A DNA stretch of 64,000 bases. Origin: Hymenobacter properus. GTDB taxonomy: Bacteria; Bacteroidota; Bacteroidia; Cytophagales; Hymenobacteraceae. The notes under the pieces were generated by a model. That model ran no database searches and was not told where the DNA came from. It worked only from the letters and a program-made list of their open reading frames with translations. The translations under genes were made by a program, and so were the position numbers. Below are positions 41,679-50,345 of the stretch, in pieces (position 1 is the stretch's first letter; the number at the start of each line of letters is the position of its first letter). The stretch spans positions 1-64,000 of the forward strand of contig NZ_JADQDP010000009.1 of assembly GCF_015694735.1 (NCBI RefSeq), given 5' to 3'.

Positions 41679-43007
41679 ATGAGCACCGCCCGCGAACAGC
41701 AAAACATTGAGTGGAAGGAATCGTGGCGGGAGGAATACTTCAAGTGGATTTGCGGCTTTGCCAACGCGCAGGGCGGGCGCATCTTCATCGGCAAAAACGA
41801 CGACGGCCGCGTGGTAGGCCTGTCCAATATTCGCAAGCTGCTGGAGGACCTGCCCAACCAAGTGCGCGACCTGATGGGCATCCTGGTGGAAGTCAACCGC
41901 CACGAGGAGGCCGGACTGGAGTACCTGGAAATCGTCGTCGAGCCCTACCCATATCCTATTAGCTACCGCGGGCAGTACCATTACCGCAGCGGCAGCACCA
42001 AGCAGGAGCTCAAGGGGCCGGCGTTGAGCGCGTTTCTGCTGCAGAAGCAGGGCAAGCGCTGGGACGGGGTGCCGGTGCCGAGTGTTGCCGCGGCTGATTT
42101 GTCGGCCGAGGCTTTTGACTTGTTTCGCCAGCGCGCCGCCAAAAGCGGGCGCGTCGATGAACAGGTGCTGCACGACAGCAACGAGGCTTTGCTTGATAAC
42201 CTGAACCTGGTCGACGGCGACTACCTGAAGCGAGCGGCGGTGCTGCTGTTTCACCCGAACCCCGAGAAGTTTGTGACGGGGGCGTACGTGAAAATCGGCT
42301 TCTTTGCTACCGACGATGACCTGCGCTACCAGGATGAGGTACACGGGCCGCTGCTGCTGCAGGTGGAGCGGACGCTGGACTTGTTGCAAACCAAGTACGC
42401 CAAGGCTCAGGTGCGCTACGAAGGCGCCAGCCGTATCGAAGAACCGCCCTTTCCGGCGGCTGCTCTGCGCGAGGCCCTGCTCAATGCATTGGCTCATAAG
42501 GACTACAGCGGCGGCACGCCGGTGCAAATCAGCGTGTACGAGGACCGGCTGCAGTTCTGGAACGAGGGCCACCTGCCCGACAGCTGGACCGTGGAAAACC
42601 TGCTGCGCAAGCACCCGTCCAAGCCCTTCAACCCGGACGTGGCCAACACGCTTTTCCGGGCGGGCTACATTGAATCCTGGGGCCGGGGCACCATTAAGAT
42701 GTTGAATGAGTGCCGTACGGTGCACTTGCCGGCCCCGCGTTTCTACTTCGAAGCCTCGGGTTTTATCGTAGCGTTTGCCGAGTACTCGCCGGCCTACTGG
42801 CAGGCCCAGGGAGTACGCGCCGACCTGGTGCCGGTGCTGCTCTATACCGGGCAGCACGGCAGCATTACCAACACCCTGGTGCAGCAGCAGCTGAGCGTGA
42901 GCAAGCCTACTGCTACCCGCTACCTGAGCGAGTTGGAAAAGGGCGGCTGGCTGCAGAAATCCGGCAAAACCGGCGTGGGCACTCAGTACACGCTGCTTGA
43001 TTCTTAA
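41679..43007 (+). CDS. AlbA_2 (Schlafen-like) and GHKL-type ATP-binding protein
   Basis: A 442-residue protein from ATG 41679 (MSTAREQQNIEWKESW). Residues 5-120 are an AlbA_2 domain: NIEWKESWREEYFKWICGFANAQGGRIFIG. A GHKL-like domain follows (ALREALLNALAHKDY, then RLQFWNEGHLP and GRGTIKMLNECR), as in proteins annotated RecG-like or HATPase_c_4. The C-terminus is a winged helix (VQQQLSVSKPTATRYLSELEKGG). Such proteins are often transcription regulators or components of defence loci. It starts 140 bp after the DUF6088 gene. Confidence 0.85.
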   Translation: MSTAREQQNIEWKESWREEYFKWICGFANAQGGRIFIGKNDDGRVVGLSNIRKLLEDLPNQVRDLMGILVEVNRHEEAGLEYLEIVVEPYPYPISYRGQYHYRSGSTKQELKGPALSAFLLQKQGKRWDGVPVPSVAAADLSAEAFDLFRQRAAKSGRVDEQVLHDSNEALLDNLNLVDGDYLKRAAVLLFHPNPEKFVTGAYVKIGFFATDDDLRYQDEVHGPLLLQVERTLDLLQTKYAKAQVRYEGASRIEEPPFPAAALREALLNALAHKDYSGGTPVQISVYEDRLQFWNEGHLPDSWTVENLLRKHPSKPFNPDVANTLFRAGYIESWGRGTIKMLNECRTVHLPAPRFYFEASGFIVAFAEYSPAYWQAQGVRADLVPVLLYTGQHGSITNTLVQQQLSVSKPTATRYLSELEKGGWLQKSGKTGVGTQYTLLDS

Positions 43008-43182
43008 AGGGCTCACAAAGGGCTCATCACTTTCCGGTAGGATTTAACAAAAGTGTCTTGGTAGCGCTAGAACACTGTTTTTGGTGCAATACTGCGCCAT
43101 GGCAATGGGCTCAGTAAGGGCTCACGGGGTCTGGTATGCTTCGGCAAATAAGCAGCTTGGACTGCCGAATGGAGAATCTGCT

Positions 43183-43560
43183 CTATAACCCAGCGGCAGC
43201 CCGTTGCTGCTGCTCAAAGGCCCAGTCCTCCGGGGACAAGATGGCCTGCATAAAAGCGGAGTAGCCCACGTCGCGCCGCTCCAGCGCATGCCGGCGCAGG
43301 GCCAAGCTGGATTTAGCGCCCGCAAAGCCGCCCTTCTCCATAGCTTGGCGAAAACGTTCGGGCAATCCTTCCAGCCAGTGCCGATAATCTTCCTCCGTGA
43401 CTTCGCCGTCGGCCAGCTGCTGGTACCGGTACGTGGCGTTGCCCAGGCGGAACAGCCGGGCCATCGCGGCCCGTTGGCCTTCGGGCAGCTGCTGCAAGGC
43501 CTGCAGCTGGGCCTGGTGGTGCTTGTCGAGCGGGTGACGCGGTTGCAGCAGTTCTTCCAT
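43183..43560 (-). CDS. Small hypothetical protein
   Basis: A 125-residue helical protein from ATG 43560 (MEELLQPRHPLDKHHQAQLQ). It is rich in Gln, Arg and Ala, with LPEGQRAAMARLFRLGNATY, DEVTEEDYRHWLEGLPERF-like acidic helices and SPEDWAFEQQQRAAAGL at the end. No known family. It starts 1 bp after the end of its upstream neighbour, so the three genes 44387-43183 form an operon. Confidence 0.55.
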   Translation of the reverse strand: MEELLQPRHPLDKHHQAQLQALQQLPEGQRAAMARLFRLGNATYRYQQLADGEVTEEDYRHWLEGLPERFRQAMEKGGFAGAKSSLALRRHALERRDVGYSAFMQAILSPEDWAFEQQQRAAAGL

Positions 43561-43561
43561 G

Positions 43562-43933
43562 CTATTCCGCCAGCCCTTGCTTGGCAAAGCTGGATAAGGC
43601 GTGGTTGTTTTCGTAGAGCAAGCCCGCCCGCTTGCCAGCGTTGAAATTGGGCCCATCCCCGCGCAGCACCTGCCAGATGTTGGCGTAGGCTACGCGCACC
43701 GACGAGCGGGGCTGCTGGCTGCCGGGCTGGAGCAGCACCTCACACGTGAAACCGTCGGCACCGATTTGCAGATTCCACACCGTGCTCTGGTGCAGATGCA
43801 GTGTGCCGAGCATGACCGGGCCGTTCTCCGTCTCAAAGTAGGTCGTGCACACCATGAAATGATGCTGCGGGGTGGAAAGGCCGGCGTGCACCTGGTGCAG
43901 AACGGCGGCTACATCATGCGGCTCGCGGGGCAT
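43562..43933 (-). CDS. Hypothetical protein, paralogue of the upstream gene
   Basis: A 123-residue protein from ATG 43933 (MPREPHDVAAVLHQVHAGLS). It appears related to its upstream neighbour: both have a (V/L)LHQV-x3-L start helix, a Y-x-x-x-N-x-P turn, an NL(Q/E)IG-x-D-x-F strand and an (I/L)(W/Y)Q(V/L)LR helix. The second half contains GDGPNFNAGKRAGLLYENNH. It begins 10 bp after the neighbour ends. No function can be assigned. Confidence 0.6.
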   Translation of the reverse strand: MPREPHDVAAVLHQVHAGLSTPQHHFMVCTTYFETENGPVMLGTLHLHQSTVWNLQIGADGFTCEVLLQPGSQQPRSSVRVAYANIWQVLRGDGPNFNAGKRAGLLYENNHALSSFAKQGLAE

Positions 43934-43943
43934 AAGACGGTCG

Positions 43944-44387
43944 TTACGGTTGGTTAATAGTCCACGGGGTAGGGTAGTTCTCGCGGTGGATACGCTCATT
44001 GTAGTACACCGAATCGGTCGGCAGAAAGGTAAGCCGCTCGTCCACTTCCTCCCCAGACGGGATGACTTTGCGCAGCAGCTGGTAGAGCTGCTCGAACGGA
44101 ATCGTGGCGCGAAAGCGGTCAACCCAAGGGCCCGGGGCGTGCGGCTCATCGTCTTCCGGGTAGCGCACGAACTCCGTGTCGAAGGCCACGAAGTCGGGAC
44201 CGATTTCAAGGTTGGCGACCTCGCCGTGGTGCAGGGAAAACACCGCTGGGTAGTGCCGGCGCCGCGGGTGATTGTCGCGGTCGTAGTAATGCCCGCCCAG
44301 CAGGTAATACACGCTCGGGTCAGCGAGGTCCCTTTCGACCTGGTGCAGCAGTTCCGGCAGATTGGCCCAGGTGTTCTGATTTTCCAT
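43944..44387 (-). CDS. Hypothetical protein, first gene of a three-gene operon
   Basis: A 147-residue acidic protein from ATG 44387 (MENQNTWANLPELLHQVERD). It has YYLLGGHYYDRDNHP, VANLEIGPDFVAFDTEF and PFEQLYQLLRKVIPSGEEV, which align with the next gene. Otherwise it is unlike families I know. It heads an operon with tight spacing (10 bp, then 1 bp). Tandem paralogues with a third small protein recall toxin-antitoxin or immunity arrays, but nothing in the motifs supports a specific role. Confidence 0.6.
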   Translation of the reverse strand: MENQNTWANLPELLHQVERDLADPSVYYLLGGHYYDRDNHPRRRHYPAVFSLHHGEVANLEIGPDFVAFDTEFVRYPEDDEPHAPGPWVDRFRATIPFEQLYQLLRKVIPSGEEVDERLTFLPTDSVYYNERIHRENYPTPWTINQP

Positions 44388-44974
44388 TAACGGAGCCGCA
44401 GGGGGTAGCGAATGAGGATAAAATTCCAGTATGAGGCGGAAATTGGCGAATAAATTCCAATGAGGGGCGTTTGAATGCGCCAAGTAGGCTCAGCTGCGCA
44501 ACTGATTGCGTGGGGTTCTGATAGGGTACGCGGTTACGGCTCAGACTCTCCTGTTTTGCTGAGTAGGCCACAGGCCAGCATAAGCCGGGAGATGCTGGCC
44601 TGGTACAAGTTGGTGCCGGATGCTATCAATTTTGCAGGTTAAAAAGCGCAACAGCTGCCTGTTTTGCCCGTATTGGCTAGCTTTGCCTGCCAAACTGATT
44701 GCCGAGTATGCTAGCTCAGAAATCCTACGCTTTGCATAACTGCCCCTCGTCAGCGGTTCACTCTGCGGACTGGCTGCGCTGGGCTCACCGGCAGCCGCTG
44801 CCCATCCAGCAGCGGCCTGCCCTGTTTGTGGGCTCCCTGGCCTAACGCTCCCCACTTCCTGTCATCAGCAAACGATAGCGCCTGCAACGGGCCGCTGAGC
44901 TGATAATATCCTGCCCGGCGCCACACCCGCGGCCGCAGGCGGGGCGTTTCCCATCCTTTCCGTCGATATTTTCC
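44388..44974. other. Intergenic region with one strong inverted repeat
   Basis: About 590 bases. It includes the promoter of the minus-strand three-gene operon and a perfect 11-bp inverted repeat, CAGGCCAGCAT (44571-44581) and ATGCTGGCCTG (44592-44602), with a 10-bp spacer and no T-tract. No gene was supported in the rest. Confidence 0.45.
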
Positions 44975-45235
44975 ATGGCCGCGAGTCCGTATCGCCGCTT
45001 TTCCAGCATTTGCCCTACCGTGCAAAAGCTGGTCATTCGGCTCATCCAAGAAGAATTCACCCCACTACTATCCCTTTCCGCTGACGTTTCCGAAACTGCC
45101 TGGGCCCACGCCGTGGCGCTGGCCGACCCCACTTTCCTCTATTGCACCGCCGCTGAACCGACAATCCGCCTCTGTCCGGAATCCTACCAGCAACTGCAGG
45201 CCTTGCTGCAGCGCGAGCTGACCAAGGCGGAATAG
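44975..45235 (+). CDS. Small hypothetical protein
   Basis: An 86-residue protein from ATG 44975 (MAASPYRRFSSICPTVQKLV). It has helix-like IRLIQEEFTPLLSLSADVSETAWAHAVALADPTF-type segments and a final SYQQLQALLQRELTKAE helix. A strong terminator begins 16 bp after the stop, which supports a real transcript. No known family and no signal peptide. Confidence 0.55.
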   Translation: MAASPYRRFSSICPTVQKLVIRLIQEEFTPLLSLSADVSETAWAHAVALADPTFLYCTAAEPTIRLCPESYQQLQALLQRELTKAE

Positions 45236-45250
45236 CAACCCTGGCTTATG

Positions 45251-45284
45251 AAAAAGCCCGACCAGGAATCTGGTTGGGCTTTTT
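45251..45284. terminator. Bidirectional rho-independent terminator
   Basis: AAAAAGCCCGACCAG (45251-45265) pairs with CTGGTTGGGCTTTTT (45270-45284) across GAAT, with one mismatch. T-tracts flank it in both directions. It would end the small plus-strand gene and the long minus-strand tra operon, whose last gene stops at 45340. Confidence 0.85.
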
Positions 45285-45339
45285 CTTTGACTTAGGTAAG
45301 GTGTAAGAGCAGCAGGCCCGCGGAGTTCAGCTTTCTTCC

Positions 45340-45726
45340 CTACTGCCCTATCACGTACACCGGCACGGCTTGGGCGTCAGCCCCGCGGCCGGTTTCCTTT
45401 TTCACTTCCCGGCCATCCAGCAGGATGGAAGCCGTGATTTCCGAGGCGGCCGTGCCCCCGTCGAGACTGGCCAGCAAACTCAGGTGGTCGCCCTGCTTCA
45501 TGGTGCGCTTAAAGCGGTAGGTGGCCGGCAGCGGGACGTTGCTGAGCGTGGTCGTGCCGCCGCTTTCGTTGTCGTAGCTGATGTAGTCCGACAGCGGGGC
45601 AGTGGTGGAGGAAATGCGGTACTCGACCTGGTATTCCTTGGGGCCGGTGGGTGTCGCGTCGTCTTTGGAGCAGCCGGCCATGGCTAGGGTGGTGGTGCTC
45701 AGCAGCAGATAAGCCAGTCGTTTCAT
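45340..45726 (-). CDS. Small lipoprotein at the end of the tra operon
   Basis: A 128-residue protein with a lipoprotein signal peptide (RLAYLLLSTTTLAMAGC, lipobox LAMAGC with C18). The mature part looks beta-rich (KEYQVEYRISSTTAPLSDYI, TYRFKRTMKQGDHLSLLASL, ITASILLDGREVKKETG). It is the last gene of the tra operon, 16 bp after TraO. It may be a surface or entry-exclusion-type protein, but no family was recognised. Confidence 0.7.
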   Translation of the reverse strand: MKRLAYLLLSTTTLAMAGCSKDDATPTGPKEYQVEYRISSTTAPLSDYISYDNESGGTTTLSNVPLPATYRFKRTMKQGDHLSLLASLDGGTAASEITASILLDGREVKKETGRGADAQAVPVYVIGQ

Positions 45727-45742
45727 TGGTCAAAAAGCAGGG

Positions 45743-46282
45743 TTAGCGGAAATGGTAGCGCAGGCCGGCGCTGGCGTAGCCGGGCCACTGGTCGATAAGG
45801 GGGTTGTTGAACAGGTAGCCTTTAGTGGCAGTGGCTACCAGCGAGAGCCGGTTGCCCAGGAAGCAGTCGACTTCTGCCCCGGCCTGCGGGCCGTAGGCGA
45901 AACGCTGGGGCTCCTTGGCATCAGGGGCCGGCTCGCTGGTACCGTTTTCGCCGGTGCGCTCGTAGCCAGCGCCGGCCCCCAGCAGCAGGTGCACATAGGC
46001 CACTTCGCCCAGGCGAAACAGCTGCGGGGCGAGCAGCACCCGGCCCACGTAGCTGGCGTATTCGCCGCGGCCGCTCAGGTTGCCGGCGTCGCGCAGCCCG
46101 CTGGCGCGCAGGGCCAGGCGGTTGGTGAGCATTGAGGTGTAGCTCAGCTCGTAGAAGTCGCCCTTCTCGGAGCGGCCCAGGTGGGCGCCCCAGCTGGCAA
46201 TGTGTTTGACGTGGCGCTGGGCGGAGGCCGGCACGGCGCCGGCCCCTGCCAGCAGCAGGGCCACTAGCAATAGGTTCTTCAT
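45743..46282 (-). CDS. TraO-like outer-membrane conjugation protein
   Basis: A 179-residue protein with a signal peptide (NLLLVALLLAGAGAVPASA) and beta-barrel-like alternating strands (YELSYTSMLTNRLALRASGL, YVHLLLGAGAGYERTG, YASAGLRYHF with a C-terminal aromatic). Size, signal and position at the operon end match TraO of Bacteroidetes conjugative elements. It starts 6 bp after the preceding gene. The exact family is inferred mainly from context. Confidence 0.65.
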   Translation of the reverse strand: MKNLLLVALLLAGAGAVPASAQRHVKHIASWGAHLGRSEKGDFYELSYTSMLTNRLALRASGLRDAGNLSGRGEYASYVGRVLLAPQLFRLGEVAYVHLLLGAGAGYERTGENGTSEPAPDAKEPQRFAYGPQAGAEVDCFLGNRLSLVATATKGYLFNNPLIDQWPGYASAGLRYHFR

Positions 46283-46288
46283 AAGGGG

Positions 46289-47179
46289 TTAGTTGCGGGG
46301 ACGGGCCCGGTCGGCTTTGATGAGGGCGTTTTGTACCAGGATATCGGAATAGACCATTTCGGCGGCCTGCCGCGAGGGGCCGGGCTGGGCGGCTTCGGCC
46401 AGCAGCCGGTCGGCTTCCTGGCGCAGCTGCATGGCCTTAATCATGTTGTCGTTGGAGGTATTCAGGGCCACCATCCGCTCGCCCTCGGTCATGGCGTAGC
46501 GGCCGGGGTTCTTGAGCGTAGCATTCATCTCGATGCTCTGCTGGGTCATCTCGTCGGCAATCTTGTAGTAGCCGAAGGCGGTGGCAATCTTCTTTTTCTG
46601 CATCATCTCCTCGTAGGCAAACGTGGAGACGGCGGCTTCCTCGCGCTTGAGCTGGTACTGCTGGGAGCTCATGCGGTTGTTGCCGGCCGTGGAGCCCGAG
46701 CCGAAGCGCGAAAACACGTCGTACACCGTGTTCAGGTCCTGCTGGGGGTTGTTGAGCTGCAGGGCCTGGCGCAGGCGTTCAGCCTTCTGAAACACGGGCA
46801 TGTACTGGTTGCTCTGCCCCCGGCCCGACATGGCCAGGGCGCGGGCAAACAGCTCCTGGGGGTTGGAGAGGCGCAGGTCCTGGATGCTCTGCACCTTGCG
46901 CAGGTCGGCCTGCACCTGGCGCTGCAGCTGCAGGGTCTCGTCGGTGATGTCCTTCACCTGGCCGGTAATGTCCTTGGTGACGCCGGCAATCTGCTTGGCG
47001 TCTTTGATGACCTGGTAGTTTTTGACCGTTTCAGTCCACTGGGCGAGGCGCTTGGCGAAGTCGCCGATGTGCACGCCCATGTGCAGCGGGTCGTTCACCA
47101 CAGCTTGCGCCGCGGTATCGGTAGTGGGAGCCAGAACCAACGCCAGGGCTACGAGGGCCGGCAAAAGTGTCTTTTTCAT
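46289..47179 (-). CDS. VirB5-like/DUF4141-type transfer protein
   Basis: A 296-residue exported protein (signal peptide LLPALVALALVLAPTTDTAAQA). The mature part is almost entirely helical with long heptad-like runs (GDFAKRLAQWTETVKNYQVI, KDITGQVKDITDETLQLQRQ), as in VirB5/TrbJ and Bacteroidetes TraI (DUF4141). These proteins sit at the pilus tip or periplasmic channel. In this operon it follows TraM, not TraG as in CTnDOT, so the gene order is rearranged. Confidence 0.65.
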   Translation of the reverse strand: MKKTLLPALVALALVLAPTTDTAAQAVVNDPLHMGVHIGDFAKRLAQWTETVKNYQVIKDAKQIAGVTKDITGQVKDITDETLQLQRQVQADLRKVQSIQDLRLSNPQELFARALAMSGRGQSNQYMPVFQKAERLRQALQLNNPQQDLNTVYDVFSRFGSGSTAGNNRMSSQQYQLKREEAAVSTFAYEEMMQKKKIATAFGYYKIADEMTQQSIEMNATLKNPGRYAMTEGERMVALNTSNDNMIKAMQLRQEADRLLAEAAQPGPSRQAAEMVYSDILVQNALIKADRARPRN

Positions 47180-47210
47180 CGTTGGGTGCGGTTTAGTGAA
47201 GGAAAGAGAA

Positions 47211-48599
47211 TCAGCGCGCCGCCGCTTCCGGGCCCAGCTGACCGGCGGCCGCGGTAGTAATCAGGATGGGGTAGCCGTCGGGCAGCAGCACGTCGCGCAG
47301 TTTGGTGCGGGTCTTGGGCCGCGACAGGACGGAGGCCGCCACGCGGCCGCCCACGCCCACCACCGAGTTGGCCGCCGAAGCCGAGCGGTCAATGGCCGTG
47401 CTGATTTCCTGGGTGGTCTGCTGCTGCAACTCGTTGCCGGCCATGCCGGCTTCCTTGGCCACGCGCTTCACCGGGTCTATCATGATGCCCGGCATGTAGT
47501 TGAAGTCGTAGATGTCAGCCTGCACCCGCGTCGGGCCCAGGCGGTTAACTTCCAGCGTCACGTTGTTGGTGCCCACGGTGGCCACGCCGGCAAAGACCAT
47601 GTTCTTAGGGAAGGTCACGCCGGAAACCACGGCATCCTCCAGCAGGCGCAGGATGACCACCGAGCCGGTGCGCACCTTCTGCTCGCCGTTGATGACGCAC
47701 TTGAAAAACACGTCCGGCGCCAGCTGCTGCTCGCGCTGGCTGCCCTGGGCCATCATCCGACTCGCGTTGCCCACTTTCACCGTGTTGAAGCCATCCATGC
47801 CGGGGGCACTCATTCGATTGGCCAGCAGCTGCGCGGTCTGGTTGGGGTCGCGGTAGCGCTTGCCGGTCATGCGCTCGTAGGCCGCGCGGGTTTCCGGCGG
47901 GGAGGAGCCCAGCATGGCCAGCACGTCCGGGTCGGTCTCAAACGGAGTGCCGTCCACGTCCCGGGCCGGTACCAGACTGCGCCCGGCTCGACCGGTACCC
48001 GCCCGGCGGCTACTTCCGCCACCAGCCGTGAGGCGCCGGCGGGGCACCACCAGGGTCTGCGCACGGTAGGAACCCGTGGAAGGGTCCTGGATAGTGGTTT
48101 CAATGGTATCCACGTCGGCCGCGGCCAGGCGGGACGCTTCGGCGCGGCGGGTGGCAGCCTGCGCGGCTGCCTGGGCCCGGCGGCGCTTGCGTAGGGCCAG
48201 GCCAGTGGTATCGACGGCAAACACGTCAACGACATCCTGGTCCGTGGCCCGGGCGCTCTGGGCATCCTGCTCGGCGCGGCGCTGGGCTTCAATCTGGGCC
48301 GAGGGGGAGGTGGCCGGCGCTGGGGGCGCGGTTTCCACGGAGGGAATTTCAGGCTCGATGTTGGCCGAGGCAGCCGCGACCGGCTCCCGTTCCTGCTGGG
48401 CTGCTTCCCGAGCTGCTTTCAGCCATAGAAACAGCCCGCCGATGATGAGCACCAGCAGCAGGCCGGCAAAAGCCATCCAGTTCGAGCGTAGTATTTCCGT
48501 GGGGGTGCGCTTCACGGGCGCGGCGGCCGGCGCGGGCTGCTCGCTCTCCGGGCGGGAAACCGGGGCGGCTGGTTGGGTAGGGGGAATGATAGGTTCCAT
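47211..48599 (-). CDS. traM: TraM, VirB10-like transfer protein
   Basis: A 462-residue protein with a Pro-rich cytoplasmic N-terminus, one membrane helix (WMAFAGLLLVLIIGGLFLWL, 41-60), a long periplasmic linker and a C-terminal VirB10-like domain (FKCVINGEQKVRTGSVVILRL, FPKNMVFAGVATVGTNNVTL, YDFNYMPGIMIDP). It links inner-membrane ATPase activity to the outer-membrane channel. It lies 16 bp after TraN and 31 bp before the VirB5-like gene. Confidence 0.85.
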   Translation of the reverse strand: MEPIIPPTQPAAPVSRPESEQPAPAAAPVKRTPTEILRSNWMAFAGLLLVLIIGGLFLWLKAAREAAQQEREPVAAASANIEPEIPSVETAPPAPATSPSAQIEAQRRAEQDAQSARATDQDVVDVFAVDTTGLALRKRRRAQAAAQAATRRAEASRLAAADVDTIETTIQDPSTGSYRAQTLVVPRRRLTAGGGSSRRAGTGRAGRSLVPARDVDGTPFETDPDVLAMLGSSPPETRAAYERMTGKRYRDPNQTAQLLANRMSAPGMDGFNTVKVGNASRMMAQGSQREQQLAPDVFFKCVINGEQKVRTGSVVILRLLEDAVVSGVTFPKNMVFAGVATVGTNNVTLEVNRLGPTRVQADIYDFNYMPGIMIDPVKRVAKEAGMAGNELQQQTTQEISTAIDRSASAANSVVGVGGRVAASVLSRPKTRTKLRDVLLPDGYPILITTAAAGQLGPEAAAR

Positions 48600-48615
48600 A
48601 GAAATAGCGGCAGCG

Positions 48616-49518
48616 TTAGATGGTGGCGGCGCGGTTAATCACGCGGGAAGGCACAGGCAGCACCAGTACCCGGGCGCCGTTGAGTTCGCGCAGGGTTACT
48701 TCCAGGTAGCCGCGCTCGGTGGCTGCGTACAGCGGAATGGCATAGGTCAGATACCCGGTGGTGCGCCCGGTAATCGTCTGGTTGGGCTGGCCACCGGAAG
48801 GAGCCAGCGGGCGCCGGGCCTCGTTCTTTTTGCGGGCTAGAAACTTCTTCTGCGCGTTTTCCACCAGCTGGAAGTCGGTGAAGTCCACGTTGTAGTCGAT
48901 GTTAGTCTTGTTGATGACCTTGAAGCGCAGGTAGGTGAAATCCTTGTCATTGCGCACGTTGGCCAGCGACAACACTAGGTCGTTGTCGACCACGGCCACG
49001 GCCTGATGCTCCTCGCGGGCTTTGCGCAGCGTCTGCAGCTTGCCCTCGACGACAGCTTTCTTTTCGCGCTCCTTGTCCAGGGCCAGCTCGTTTTCCGGGG
49101 CGGCGCCCGTGGAGCTGGCGCTTTTGCCGTTGATGCTCAGCGCGCCGTCCTTCTGGAAGTCGTAGAGCTGCAGCACCGGGCGGTTCACGTACACGAGCCG
49201 GCCCATCCAGTACTTGGAGCCGTAACGAATGAGTATGGGCGTAGGCGGCGCGTGCTTGCGCCTGGCGCGCACAAACACGGCGTTGGCTTCAATCTTGACC
49301 AGGTAGTTATTGGCCATGCCCACGTCGACCAGCGACACGGGCCCGCCAAAAACGAGGTAAGTCGTAGATGAGTCGGATACAGCCACGTCCAGCAGGTTGT
49401 CGGTGGTGGCCACGGCGGTAGCCGATGAGGCCGTAACTGCGCTTTGCGCGGCAGCTGGCGCCGTTTGGAGAAGAAGGAAGAGCAGCCCCGCAAGGGCCGA
49501 AAGGGTGTAAAGTCGCAT
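48616..49518 (-). CDS. traN: TraN, VirB9-like transfer protein (DUF4138)
   Basis: A 300-residue exported protein (signal peptide LSALAGLLFLLLQTAPAAAQ). The beta-rich mature part carries the DUF4138 pattern: TTYLVFGGPVSLVDVG near the start, then FVRARRKHAPPTPILIRYG and, later, VLSLANVRNDKDFTYLRFKV, KTNIDYNVDFTDFQL. VirB9-type proteins form the outer-membrane ring of the channel. It lies between TraK and TraM. Confidence 0.87.
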   Translation of the reverse strand: MRLYTLSALAGLLFLLLQTAPAAAQSAVTASSATAVATTDNLLDVAVSDSSTTYLVFGGPVSLVDVGMANNYLVKIEANAVFVRARRKHAPPTPILIRYGSKYWMGRLVYVNRPVLQLYDFQKDGALSINGKSASSTGAAPENELALDKEREKKAVVEGKLQTLRKAREEHQAVAVVDNDLVLSLANVRNDKDFTYLRFKVINKTNIDYNVDFTDFQLVENAQKKFLARKKNEARRPLAPSGGQPNQTITGRTTGYLTYAIPLYAATERGYLEVTLRELNGARVLVLPVPSRVINRAATI

Positions 49519-49537
49519 CGGTGAAAGGAATTGGTGA

Positions 49538-50293
49538 TTAGTTAGCCGGCGCCGCGGGGGCCGGGGCAGTAGCTGGAGGTGTGGCAGCGGGTGCGGCCGG
49601 CGCGCCCGCGGGGGCCATGCCGCGCTCGGCTTCCTGCAGGCGGCGCTGCCGGTCGGCTTCCTGGGCCTGCAGCAGCTCCTGTTCTTCCCGCGTCAGCTGC
49701 GGCGAGTAAGGGATGTAGTCGAAGTTGGTGATGAGCAGCCCGTAGGGGTTGGCATCCGAGCGGTTGGTTTCCACTAGGTTGAACTTGGCGGCCAGCGGCA
49801 GGGGCTCCTTCTGCTGGCCCCCGATGAAAATGCGCTGTTTGATGTAGACCGAGCCCGACCAGGGGCGCTTGCTCATGTCCACCAGCACACTGTCGACGGT
49901 CACCACATTGCGGGCGGCGTAGCGCTCGTAGTTCTGCAGCACCTGCCCGCGGGTGAAGCCCTCGTAGATGCGCCGGCCGCCGCGGCCTTCAATTAGCGGC
50001 AGGGCCGCGTCCAGGTTGGCCTTGTAGGTGTATTGGTCGTGGCCGAACATGGTTTGCATGAACTGGCGCACCAGGTTGCGGGCCTCGTAAGGCGTGTGGG
50101 CGTCATTGCCGGCCGAAAGGGCCGCGACCGAGCCGGTTTGGGAGACGACGTACACGCGCCGGCCGCTGTTTTCATAGGCCCGGTACACCAAAAAGCCCGA
50201 GGCCAGGGCCACGAGCAGCAGGGCCAGCAGGCTGCCCAGCGCCAGGTTGCGCATGGTGGAGAAAGAGGTACTTAAGTCTTTGGCGGAATCCAT
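49538..50293 (-). CDS. traK: TraK, VirB8-like transfer protein
   Basis: A 251-residue protein from ATG 50293 (MDSAKDLSTSFSTMRNLALG); the longer open frame upstream overlaps another gene. One N-terminal membrane helix (about 16-37) is followed by a periplasmic NTF2-like part (EARNLVRQFMQTMFGHDQYT, VLQNYERYAARNVVTVDSVL, WSGSVYIKQRIFI). The C-terminus is a charged helix and an Ala/Pro tail. VirB8-type proteins form the periplasmic core of the channel. Confidence 0.82.
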   Translation of the reverse strand: MDSAKDLSTSFSTMRNLALGSLLALLLVALASGFLVYRAYENSGRRVYVVSQTGSVAALSAGNDAHTPYEARNLVRQFMQTMFGHDQYTYKANLDAALPLIEGRGGRRIYEGFTRGQVLQNYERYAARNVVTVDSVLVDMSKRPWSGSVYIKQRIFIGGQQKEPLPLAAKFNLVETNRSDANPYGLLITNFDYIPYSPQLTREEQELLQAQEADRQRRLQEAERGMAPAGAPAAPAATPPATAPAPAAPAN

Positions 50294-50345
50294 TGAGAAG
50301 TTGAGAGTCTGGTTGTGATATAGGGTGCTTTTCTCCCCACCGCCC

